64,000 nt of DNA, taken from Falsiroseomonas sp051859025 (GTDB taxonomy: Bacteria; Pseudomonadota; Alphaproteobacteria; Acetobacterales; Acetobacteraceae). Positions 15,825 to 23,300 of this stretch are shown one piece after another. The notes beneath the pieces were generated by a model. The model was not told the origin of the DNA and did no database searches. It saw only the letters and a program-made list of their open reading frames with translations. The stretch's first letter is position 1, and the number at the start of each line of letters is the position of its first letter. The DNA is taken from the NCBI RefSeq assembly GCF_051859025.1, contig NZ_JBHYGL010000001.1:930001-994000 (forward strand), read 5' to 3'. The translations under genes and the position numbers were made by a program.

Positions 15825-17156
15825 CTATTCCGCCGCCGCAACCCGGGGCCGCGCGTCATTGGCGGCCACGCCCGGGAAGATCGCATCCTGTTCCGCCCGC
15901 AGCCGGTCGATCAGGCGCCCCGCGGGCAGGTCCACATCGGCATGGGTCAGCACGGCATCCCGGGGCAGGTCGCGCTTCAGGCGGCAGCCCTCCGCCACGC
16001 CCATCGGCAGCAGGCCCGCTTCCCGCGCGGCGGGATAGGCTTCCGCCTGGCCATAGGTCATGAAGCCGCCGAGGCCATCGACAATCTCACCCGCCTTCAG
16101 GTCGCGCTTCGCGGTCGCCACCACCTCCACCATCAGCGGGCCGATCGGCTGGAGAACGGCATCGCCGCAGAGCACCGCGCGCGCGACGGAGGCCGGGACC
16201 TCGAAATGGCAGAGGTGGTAGGGCGTGTAGAAGCTGTAGAGCGGCCCCTCCCCCAGCTTGTAGAGGTTGAGGTAGTGGCGCTGCTTCGGGTCGTCATGCG
16301 TCGCCAGCACATAGATGCCGGGGCCGGGCTTCGATCCCACGACGTAATCCACCACGCCGCCGAGGCGCCTCAGTTCATCGACGTCGTACATCGTCACGAG
16401 TTCATCGACATGGCCGGCATGGTCGCGGCCCAGCATCCCGCGCCTGGCCACCGTCATCCCCGTGGCGTTGGCGACGATGGCCTGTTCGAAGCTAATCTTG
16501 GTGCCGTCCGCGAAGCTGGTGACCATGTGCGGGTCCTGGCCCCATTTCGCGGCGAAGGCGGCCTGGGTTTCCGGCGTCCGGTAGGGGTCCTGGAGGCCCT
16601 TGATGTTGCCGCAGACCAGCGGCGTCAGGCCGATGGATTTCACGAAGCGGAACAAATTCATCTGCACGCCGGGCTGGTCGCCATCGCTGCCCGTGAAGAT
16701 CACGCCCTCCTGATCCGCCAGGCGCTTCAGCAGCGGCCCGACGGTGCCGTCCAGCTCCGCATTCATGGACACCACGGGGCGGCCATGGCGGATCGCTGCC
16801 AGCGTCACCTGCGCGCCGTGCTCCACCGCGCCCGTCACATCCACCAGGCAGTCGATGCCGCCCGCGGCGCAGAGCAGAATCGGGTCGTCGGTGATGGCGG
16901 GGCGGCCATCGCGGATCGCCTGTTCCAGCGCGGGGATGCTGGTGACGGCGATGGGGGCCTCCACCCCCGCTTCCGCGTAGCAGGCGGCGGCGCGCGCCAG
17001 GGTGCGGTTGGCGATGGCGACCAGCGCCATCCCCGGGGTCGAGTTGACGATCTGGTTGGCGATGCCGCGGGCCATGAAGCCCGCCCCCACCATGCCGACG
17101 CGGATGGGGCGGCCATCGGCGGCGCGCCGGGCCAGAAGGCGGTCGATGATGATCAT
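15825..17156 (-). CDS. NAD(P)-dependent oxidoreductase with C-terminal SAF-like domain
   Basis: This 443-residue protein has an N-terminal Rossmann fold (IRVGMVGAGFMARGIANQI, from about residue 18), DCLVDVTGAVEHGAQV, and a central region with FTGSDGDQPGVQMNLFRFVK resembling homoserine-dehydrogenase-like proteins. The C-terminal stretch EVVATAKRDLKAGEIVDG and LPMGVAEGCRLKRDLPRDAV resembles a SAF domain, and similar proteins are sometimes misnamed FlgA-like. It follows the RmlC-like epimerase gene by 16 bases, so the two are likely co-transcribed and may act on the same sugar or sugar acid. The start at 17156 (MIIIDRLL) directly precedes the Rossmann motif. The substrate is unknown. Confidence 0.8.
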   Translation of the reverse strand: MIIIDRLLARRAADGRPIRVGMVGAGFMARGIANQIVNSTPGMALVAIANRTLARAAACYAEAGVEAPIAVTSIPALEQAIRDGRPAITDDPILLCAAGGIDCLVDVTGAVEHGAQVTLAAIRHGRPVVSMNAELDGTVGPLLKRLADQEGVIFTGSDGDQPGVQMNLFRFVKSIGLTPLVCGNIKGLQDPYRTPETQAAFAAKWGQDPHMVTSFADGTKISFEQAIVANATGMTVARRGMLGRDHAGHVDELVTMYDVDELRRLGGVVDYVVGSKPGPGIYVLATHDDPKQRHYLNLYKLGEGPLYSFYTPYHLCHFEVPASVARAVLCGDAVLQPIGPLMVEVVATAKRDLKAGEIVDGLGGFMTYGQAEAYPAAREAGLLPMGVAEGCRLKRDLPRDAVLTHADVDLPAGRLIDRLRAEQDAIFPGVAANDARPRVAAAE

Positions 17157-17172
17157 GTGTCGTCCCCGCGCG

Positions 17173-17778
17173 TCACAGCAGGCCGCGCATCTGGTCGGTG
17201 CCATGGAAGCCAGCGTCGAAGGCGGGCCAGCCGGCATCCTTGGCCGAGAGTTCCGCCGGTTCCTCCGGCCATTCGATGGACAGGAAGGGGTCGTCCCAGC
17301 GCAGCCCGCGTTCCTGCGCCGGCGCATAGGGCGCACTGACGAGGTAGAGGGCCTCCGTATCCGGCGCCATGGTCAGGAAGCCATGCGCACAGCCCCGCGG
17401 CACCAGCATCATCTGCCGGTTCTCGGCCGTCAGCATGGCGCCGAACCACTGGCCATGGCTCGGGCTATCCGGGCGGAGATCCGCCACCACGTCGAACAGC
17501 GCGCCGGCCAGGCAGCGCACCAGCTTCACCTCTGCCGCCGGGGGCAGCTGGTAGTGCAGGCCGCGCAGCGTGAAGGGCTTGCGGGTCAGGGAGTTGTTGG
17601 CCTGGACGAAGCGGGATTCGATGCCGGCGGCGGCGAACTCCGCCTCGCAGAAGGCGCGGGCGAAGAAGCCGCGCCCATCGCCGCGGCGGATGGGATCGAC
17701 GATGAAGCAGCCGGCGACGGGTGTCGGCTGGAAGCGGATGGCGCCGGCTTGCGGCTGCGGCGGGGCGATGGTGTTCAC
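17173..17778 (-). CDS. dTDP-4-dehydrorhamnose 3,5-epimerase family protein (RmlC-like cupin)
   Basis: This is an RmlC-family sugar epimerase, about 201 residues from a GTG at 17778. Motifs: GCFIVDPIRRGDGRGFFAR near the start, FVQANNSLTRKPFTLRGLHY with the catalytic His region, KLVRCLAGALFDVVADLR, and VPRGCAHGFLTM. The rest of a dTDP-rhamnose operon (rmlA, B, D) is absent, so the actual sugar may not be rhamnose. A longer start (ATG at 17877) would add a Pro-rich N-terminus with no family counterpart and is less likely; the start is uncertain. It pairs with the downstream SAF-type oxidoreductase. Confidence 0.85.
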   Translation of the reverse strand: MNTIAPPQPQAGAIRFQPTPVAGCFIVDPIRRGDGRGFFARAFCEAEFAAAGIESRFVQANNSLTRKPFTLRGLHYQLPPAAEVKLVRCLAGALFDVVADLRPDSPSHGQWFGAMLTAENRQMMLVPRGCAHGFLTMAPDTEALYLVSAPYAPAQERGLRWDDPFLSIEWPEEPAELSAKDAGWPAFDAGFHGTDQMRGLL

Positions 17779-17919
17779 GCCGCACCCCCGGATGGGCTGC
17801 TGGTCCCCATGCGCGATCTCCCCGGATAGGTCTTGCCCTGCAACGACGGGGGGCAACGACGGGGGCACGACGCGCATCGGGGGTGGTGGTTTCCGCGCTC
17901 CGGCTTTCGTGACGGAGCG

Positions 17920-18915
17920 ATGCCGGAACGGCGCGGCCCGCCCGCGTGTTCCGCGAACATCCAGCGTCCATGGCAGGGTTCAGTGCAGGAACAGGTGCCG
18001 CCGCGCGTCTTGCTGGTCTTCCAGACCCATTTCTTCGATCGCTGGTGCGAAAGCGCCTTCCGGCGGATCGCCGAGGGATGCCCGCCGCATGTCACGCCGA
18101 TCGTGGCCTTCCACCGGGGCGCCGGCGTCCCGATCCCGAAGCGCCTGGCCCGCGTCGCGCATCACATCGTGCCAACGGGCGACCTGCGCAGCCCCGCCTA
18201 TCCCGGCAAGTCGGCCGGGCCGGATTGGGATCTGTGGCGCGGCGGGCATACGGATCTGATCGCGCTGCACGCCTTCCTCGCCCATCCCGGCTACGATCAT
18301 TACTGGGCGGTCGAATACGATGTCCGCTTCAGCGGGCCATGGTCCCGCTTCCTGTCGGCCTTCGAGGGTGACGGCGCGGACCTCCTCATTTCCTCCGTCC
18401 TGCGCCGCCGCGACGATCCGGCCTGGTTCAACTGGCCGAGCCTGGTGGCGCCGGTGACGCTGGACGATCACGCGACGCTCCGCGTCTTCCTGCCGATCTT
18501 CCGGGCGAGCGCGCGTATGGTGGCGGCGATCGACGAGGCCTATCGCGCCGGCTGGGCCGGGCATTGCGAGGCCATCTGGGGCACCGTCGCGCTCGCGCGT
18601 GGGCTGTCCGTGGTGGATCTGGGTGGCGAGGGCGAATTCACGCCGGACCGCTACCGCGGGCGCTTCTACCTGAACTGCCCGAGGCAGGTTCACCTCGCCC
18701 CCGGGACGCTGATCTTCAAGCCCGCGCTCTACCGGATGGGGCGGCGGGCGGACATGCTGTGGCACCCCGTGAAGCCGTTCTTCTGGCGGGCGGAGGTGAA
18801 GGAGGGGCTGCGCGACATCAGGCGGCGGGCTGGCATCGTGGTGCGGGGCGTGGCGGGGTGGGCCAGGCGGCGGCGACCCAGCGCGGAGCCCCCGCCGGGC
18901 GCGGCGGCGACCTGA
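17920..18915 (+). CDS. Putative glycosyltransferase-like protein
   Basis: This 331-residue protein is not clearly assignable. It has a PPRVLLVFQTHFFDRWCESAF opening split by hydrophobic beta-strand character, a central HYWAVEYDVRFSGPWSRF that looks like a nucleotide-sugar or metal-binding acidic motif (about residues 122-140), and ends in a basic, Arg-rich amphipathic tail. It may modify a surface glycan, in keeping with the divergent RmlC-like gene. The start is uncertain: ATG at 17920 follows a GGAG, but a GTG at 17983 sits closer to the conserved region and an ATG at 17833 is also possible. The function is an inference from motif and context. Confidence 0.6.
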   Translation: MPERRGPPACSANIQRPWQGSVQEQVPPRVLLVFQTHFFDRWCESAFRRIAEGCPPHVTPIVAFHRGAGVPIPKRLARVAHHIVPTGDLRSPAYPGKSAGPDWDLWRGGHTDLIALHAFLAHPGYDHYWAVEYDVRFSGPWSRFLSAFEGDGADLLISSVLRRRDDPAWFNWPSLVAPVTLDDHATLRVFLPIFRASARMVAAIDEAYRAGWAGHCEAIWGTVALARGLSVVDLGGEGEFTPDRYRGRFYLNCPRQVHLAPGTLIFKPALYRMGRRADMLWHPVKPFFWRAEVKEGLRDIRRRAGIVVRGVAGWARRRRPSAEPPPGAAAT

Positions 18916-18921
18916 CCGGGG

Positions 18922-19755
18922 CTAGCCCAGGAAATCCAACACCATCGCCACCTGCGCCGGGTCCATCAGCGCCGGCGCGTGACCGGCATCGGGGATGACC
19001 TCAAGCCGCACGCCGGGCTTCGTCGCCATCTCGGCCGCCGTTTCCGCCAGCAGCAGGTCGCTTTCCGCGCCGCGGATCGCGAGGATGGGCAGGTCCAGCG
19101 CGTTCCAGAGGAAGCGCATGTCGAGCGCCTGCGCCTCCTGCGCCCGGATCGGCGTCGCGATGGCGGGGTCGTAGTGCAGCAGGAACCCGCCATCGCCGGA
19201 GGGCCGGGCGGAGGTCTCCGCCAGATGCCGCCACTGCGCGTCCGTCAGCCGGCCGAAGGGGGCGTGGACGCGGCGGAGATGCGCTTCCAGCGCCGTGAGG
19301 TCCGCGAAGCGGGGCACCTCCGCGATGTAGTCGCGGATGCGGGCCATGGCGGCCTGCGGCACGAAGGGGCCGAGGTCGTTCATCACCATGCGCCGGATGG
19401 GGTGCCCCTTCGCCGCCGCGATCCCCATGCCGCAGATGGCGCCGAGCGAGGTGCCGACCCAATCGACCGGGCCCTCGATCCGCGCCAGCAGATGCGCCAG
19501 CGCCGCCACATAGGAGGGCGGCTGGTAGAGCATCGGCTCCGCCAGCCAGTCGGAGGCGCCGCGCCCGGGCAGGTCCGGGCAGATCACCCGCCGCCCCTGC
19601 CCGGCCAGCGCCTGGGCCAGGACGTCGAAATCCCGCCCGCTGCGCGTCAGGCCATGGACGCAGATGACGGGCGCGCCATCCGCCGGCCCCCATTCAACCC
19701 AGGCCATCCGGTGGAAGGCCCCGGCCAGCAGGTAACGCAGATGGCCGTGGCGCAT
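18922..19755 (-). CDS. Alpha/beta hydrolase
   Basis: This is a 277-residue alpha/beta-hydrolase fold enzyme. The oxyanion-hole segment ICVHGLTRSGRDFD (about residue 31), the nucleophile elbow VGTSLGAICGM (Ser near residue 100), an acidic residue in AIRGAESDLLLAETA and the catalytic His in IPDAGHAPAL are all present, so the triad looks complete. The fold covers esterases, dienelactone and C-C hydrolases, so the substrate is open. It lies between the glycosyltransferase-like gene (convergent, 6-base gap) and the CoA-transferase gene, 49 bases downstream of the latter on the same strand. Confidence 0.87.
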   Translation of the reverse strand: MRHGHLRYLLAGAFHRMAWVEWGPADGAPVICVHGLTRSGRDFDVLAQALAGQGRRVICPDLPGRGASDWLAEPMLYQPPSYVAALAHLLARIEGPVDWVGTSLGAICGMGIAAAKGHPIRRMVMNDLGPFVPQAAMARIRDYIAEVPRFADLTALEAHLRRVHAPFGRLTDAQWRHLAETSARPSGDGGFLLHYDPAIATPIRAQEAQALDMRFLWNALDLPILAIRGAESDLLLAETAAEMATKPGVRLEVIPDAGHAPALMDPAQVAMVLDFLG

Positions 19756-19804
19756 GGAATGTCCTTCGGGTTGTTCAGGCGGCTTCAGACCCCAGCCGCG
19801 TCCT

Positions 19805-21013
19805 TCAGACGACGCCCTTGTCCTTCAGCGCCTGGACCTGCGCTTCCGTCATGCCGAGCAGCCCGGTCAGCACTTCCTCGCTATGTTCGCCGAGTAGCGG
19901 CGGGGCGATGCGGTAATCCGCCGGCGTCGCGGAAAGCCGCACGGGGTTGGCGATGACGGTGACATTCGCGCCATTGCTGAGCGTGAGGTCCACCGTGCAG
20001 CCCCGCGCCTTCACATGCGGGTCGGCGAAGACGTCGGACAGCTTGTTGATCGGGCCGCAGCCGATCTTCCGCTCCTCCAGCGCCGCCACCCATTCGGCGG
20101 TGGTCCGGGACTGCATCACCGGCGTCAGGGTCGCCGTCACGGCGTCCCGGTTGGCCACGCGTTCGGCATTGGTGGCGAAGCGGGGGTCGGCGAGCATCGC
20201 CTCGCAGCCGAAGGATTTGCAGAAACGCTCGAAGGTCGGGTCGTTGCCGACGGACAGCACGATGTGCCCGTCCTTGGTCGGGAAGACCTGGTAGGGCGCG
20301 ATGTTCGGGTGCTGGTTGCCGAGGCGGGGCGGATTCTCCCCGGTCGCCAGGTAGTTCATGCCCTGGTTGGCCAGCCAGGCGACGGAGGTATCGAGCATGC
20401 CGATATCGATCTGCTGCCCCTGCCCCGTCCGTTCGCGGTGGCGCAGCGCCGCCAGGATGCCGATGCAGCCATAGAGGCCGGCAAACAAATCCGCGACCGG
20501 TACGCCCACCTTCTGCGGCAGGCCCTCCGGCTCCCCGGTCAGGGACATGACGCCGCCCATGCCCTGGATCAGCGCGTCATAGCCAGGCCGCGGCGCGTAG
20601 GGGCCGGTCTGGCCGAAGCCGGTGATGGAGCAGTAGATCAGCCCGGGATTCTTGGCCCTCAGCTGGTCGAAGCCGAGGCCGTACTTGGCCAGCGCGCCCA
20701 CCTTGAAGTTCTCGACCAGGATGTCGCAGGTCTCGAGCAGCTGGTGGATGATCGCCTGCCCTTCCTCCTTCGCGATGTCGAGGGTGAGGGACTTCTTGTT
20801 CCGGTTGACGCCCAGGAAGTAGGCGCTTTCCTGCGTGCCCGGCCAGACCGGCGGCGCGAAGCCGCGCGTGTCGTCGCCGGATTCGGGACGCTCGATCTTG
20901 ATGACCTCGGCGCCCATGTCGCCCAGCATCTGCGTGCAGGTAGGCCCGGCCAGCACCCGGGTCAGGTCAAGGACCCTGAGGCCGCGCAGCGGCCCGCTCG
21001 GTGCCTTCTCCAT
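19805..21013 (-). CDS. Family III CoA-transferase (CaiB/BaiF type)
   Basis: This enzyme moves CoA between carboxylic acids, as formyl-CoA or carnitine CoA-transferases do. The 402-residue protein has LRGLRVLDLTRVLAGPTC at the start, GAEVIKIERPESGDDTR, ENFKVGALAKYGLGFDQLR, and the catalytic aspartate in PGYDALIQGMGG (about residue 168). The C-terminal region has APLLGEHSEEVL-like sequence (APPLLGEHSEEVLTGLLG). It may share a metabolic role with the divergent aldehyde dehydrogenase across a 151-base gap, but the acid substrate cannot be read from sequence. Confidence 0.92.
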   Translation of the reverse strand: MEKAPSGPLRGLRVLDLTRVLAGPTCTQMLGDMGAEVIKIERPESGDDTRGFAPPVWPGTQESAYFLGVNRNKKSLTLDIAKEEGQAIIHQLLETCDILVENFKVGALAKYGLGFDQLRAKNPGLIYCSITGFGQTGPYAPRPGYDALIQGMGGVMSLTGEPEGLPQKVGVPVADLFAGLYGCIGILAALRHRERTGQGQQIDIGMLDTSVAWLANQGMNYLATGENPPRLGNQHPNIAPYQVFPTKDGHIVLSVGNDPTFERFCKSFGCEAMLADPRFATNAERVANRDAVTATLTPVMQSRTTAEWVAALEERKIGCGPINKLSDVFADPHVKARGCTVDLTLSNGANVTVIANPVRLSATPADYRIAPPLLGEHSEEVLTGLLGMTEAQVQALKDKGVV

Positions 21014-21164
21014 CGGTCAAACGCCCCTTCAATCCATCAATGGCCGGGCGCCCCGATCGGGCAGCCCGGATTCCGCGCGTGAAACCGCAGCATTGCCGCC
21101 GGCCGGCGGGCGACGCATGGTGCGGCACGCGCTTATAGTGCCGTGTTTGCGGCGGAGGAAACCC
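21014..21164. promoter_or_regulatory. Divergent intergenic region between CoA-transferase and aldehyde dehydrogenase
   Basis: These 151 bases must carry both promoters. A TATAGT at 21134-21139 could be a -10 element for the aldehyde dehydrogenase gene, but no convincing -35 lies 16-18 bases upstream. A GGCGGAGGAA ribosome-binding site precedes the ATG at 21165. Confidence 0.35.
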
Positions 21165-22676
21165 ATGCTCGACCTTCCACACCCCACCCCGGATGCCCCG
21201 ACAGCCGACTGCTTCGCCCTCGCCAAGGCGCTGTCCGGCGTGCATTTCATCGGCGGACGTTATGTCCCCGCCCGGTCCGGCAAGACCTTCGCCGTGGTCA
21301 ATCCCGCGACAGGGGCCGAGGTTGCCCGCGCCGCCGAAGGCGATGCCGCGGATGTGGACGCCGCCGTGCTGAACGCGGTGGAGGCCCAGAAGGCCTGGGC
21401 CAAGGTGCCCGCCCGCAAGCGCGGCGCCCTGGTCCATGCCTGCGCCGCCGCCATCCGCACCCATGTCGATGAACTCGGCCGGCTGATCGCGCTGGAGACC
21501 GGCAAGGCGCTGCGCACCGAAAGCCGCGTGGAAGCCAATGTCGTCGCCGATGTGTTCGAATTCTTCGGCGGGCTGGGCTCCGAGCTGAAGGGGGAAAGCG
21601 TCCCCTTCGCGCCCAACGTGCTGAGCGTAACGGTGCGGGAGCCGCTGGGCGTGGTCGGCGCCATCATCCCCTGGAACGTGCCCATGCTGCTGATGGCGCT
21701 GAAGGTCGCGCCGGCGCTGGTGGCGGGCAATGCCGTGGTGGTGAAGAGCGCGGAGGAAGCGCCGCTGGCGGTGCTGCGGATCTGCGAGATCATGAACCGC
21801 ATCCTGCCGCCCGGCGTGTTCAACATGGTCTCCGGCTTCGGCCCGGAATGCGGCGCGCCCCTCGTCGCGCACCCGAAGGTCCGCAAGGTGACCTTCACCG
21901 GCAGCGTCGAGACCGGCAAGATCGTCGCCAAGGCGGCGGCGGAGAAGCTGATCCCCGTCACGCTGGAACTCGGCGGCAAGTCGCCGATGATCGTCTTCGC
22001 CGACTGCGACTTCGAGAAGACCGTGAGCGGCGCGCTGACCTCCATGCGCTTCACGCGCCAGGGCCAGTCCTGCACCGCGGCGTCGCGCATCTATGTCGAG
22101 CGCCCGATCTTCGACCGCTTCGTGGGCGAGATGAAGAAGGCGGTGGACGCCATGGTCATGGGCGATCCGCTGGATGAGAAGACCGACATCGGCACCATCG
22201 TCAGCGAGGGCCAGTTGGAAAAGGTGCGCACCTACATCGCGGAAGGCACCGCGACCCCCGGCGCCACCGCCCATGTCTGCTCCGCCATGCCGACCGACCC
22301 GGCGCTGCGGAAGGGCCTGTTCATCCAGCCCGTGATCTTCACCGGCCTCGACGGCACATCCCGCCTGGTGCGGGAGGAGATCTTCGGACCCGTCACCGTC
22401 ATCCAGCCCTTCGACGATCCCGAATCCGTGCTGGCGGAGGCGAATGACAGCGAATACGGCCTGGCGGCGTCGCTCTGGACCAACAACCTGAAGGTGGGCC
22501 TCGACCTGGCGCACCGGCTGGAGGCGGGGCTGGTGCAGATCAACCAGAACCTCGTCGTGCAGGCCAATCTCAGCTACGGTGGCGTCAAGTCCTCGGGGCT
22601 CGGCAAGGAGGCCTCGCTGGAAGCCATGCTGGAACACTTCACGCATAAGAAGACCATCATGGTGAACATGTCGTGA
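21165..22676 (+). CDS. NAD(P)-dependent aldehyde dehydrogenase
   Basis: This 503-residue enzyme of the aldehyde dehydrogenase superfamily oxidises an aldehyde to its acid. It carries VGAIIPWNVPMLLMALKVAP (cofactor region), FTGSVETGKIVAKAA, the general-base glutamate in LELGGKSPMIVF and the catalytic cysteine in GQSCTAASRIYVE (about residue 300), then EEIFGPVTVIQPF. Everything needed for catalysis is present. The ATG at 21165 follows a GGAGGAA site and sets the start. It overlaps the next gene by four bases (GTGA) and stands opposite a CoA-transferase gene. Confidence 0.95.
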   Translation: MLDLPHPTPDAPTADCFALAKALSGVHFIGGRYVPARSGKTFAVVNPATGAEVARAAEGDAADVDAAVLNAVEAQKAWAKVPARKRGALVHACAAAIRTHVDELGRLIALETGKALRTESRVEANVVADVFEFFGGLGSELKGESVPFAPNVLSVTVREPLGVVGAIIPWNVPMLLMALKVAPALVAGNAVVVKSAEEAPLAVLRICEIMNRILPPGVFNMVSGFGPECGAPLVAHPKVRKVTFTGSVETGKIVAKAAAEKLIPVTLELGGKSPMIVFADCDFEKTVSGALTSMRFTRQGQSCTAASRIYVERPIFDRFVGEMKKAVDAMVMGDPLDEKTDIGTIVSEGQLEKVRTYIAEGTATPGATAHVCSAMPTDPALRKGLFIQPVIFTGLDGTSRLVREEIFGPVTVIQPFDDPESVLAEANDSEYGLAASLWTNNLKVGLDLAHRLEAGLVQINQNLVVQANLSYGGVKSSGLGKEASLEAMLEHFTHKKTIMVNMS

Positions 22677-23227
22677 GCGGATCCTCCAACTACGCGGGCA
22701 AGGACAAGGCGGAACTCGCCAACCTCCGCGCCAATGCCGAACGCATCCTGGCCGACCCGAAGCGGTCCAAGCTGCATGCGCAGGCGCGCGCCATGCTGGA
22801 AAACCTGCCGCCGCCGCCCGCGCCCACGCGCGGCGGCAGCGCGGCGGCGGCCACCGCCACCACGGCGGCGGTGGAGCAGCTGACGGCGCTGGCGACCGAG
22901 CTGGCGGGGATCTTCAACCTTGCCCCGCCCGAGGGCACCAGCCAGCCGCATAAATTCACGGGGTCCGACGGCAAGCCCAAGGTCGGCGGGCGGCAGCGCA
23001 GCAAGGCGGTGGCGGTGGACCGCTATCTTTCGCACCGCCGCGGCGATGCGATCGCTGCCATCGGCTTCCTCCGCCGGCTGGATGAGGAAGCGGAGACGGG
23101 CGGCGCCTGGTATGTGGACCAGCAGAACGCGGATACCCTGCCGGCGAAGCTGGAAGACAGCTTCGAAGCGGCGCGGGATGCCTTCGTGAAGCGGCTGGAA
23201 GCGATCGGGACGCCCCGCAAGGGCTGA
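22673..23227 (+). CDS. Unrecognised 184-residue protein coupled to aldehyde dehydrogenase
   Basis: I do not recognise a family. The GTG start overlaps the aldehyde dehydrogenase stop (GTGA), so the gene is probably translationally coupled. The N-terminal 45 residues are helical and charged (NYAGKDKAELANLRANAERIL begins it), followed by a Pro/Ala/Thr-rich linker (about residues 46-65), a helical segment, and a basic middle (KVGGRQRSKAVAVDRYLSHRRGDAI read in parts). The C-terminal half is charged and helical. There is no signal peptide or membrane segment. It could be a small accessory or DNA/RNA-binding protein, but nothing proves it. Confidence 0.65.
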   Translation: MSGSSNYAGKDKAELANLRANAERILADPKRSKLHAQARAMLENLPPPPAPTRGGSAAAATATTAAVEQLTALATELAGIFNLAPPEGTSQPHKFTGSDGKPKVGGRQRSKAVAVDRYLSHRRGDAIAAIGFLRRLDEEAETGGAWYVDQQNADTLPAKLEDSFEAARDAFVKRLEAIGTPRKG

Positions 23228-23300
23228 ACCCTTGGCGGCGGCCCCATCCTTCACGGGCCGCCGCTTCCCTTTCCCGCCCCGGCGGTCCATCTCCCCGGCC

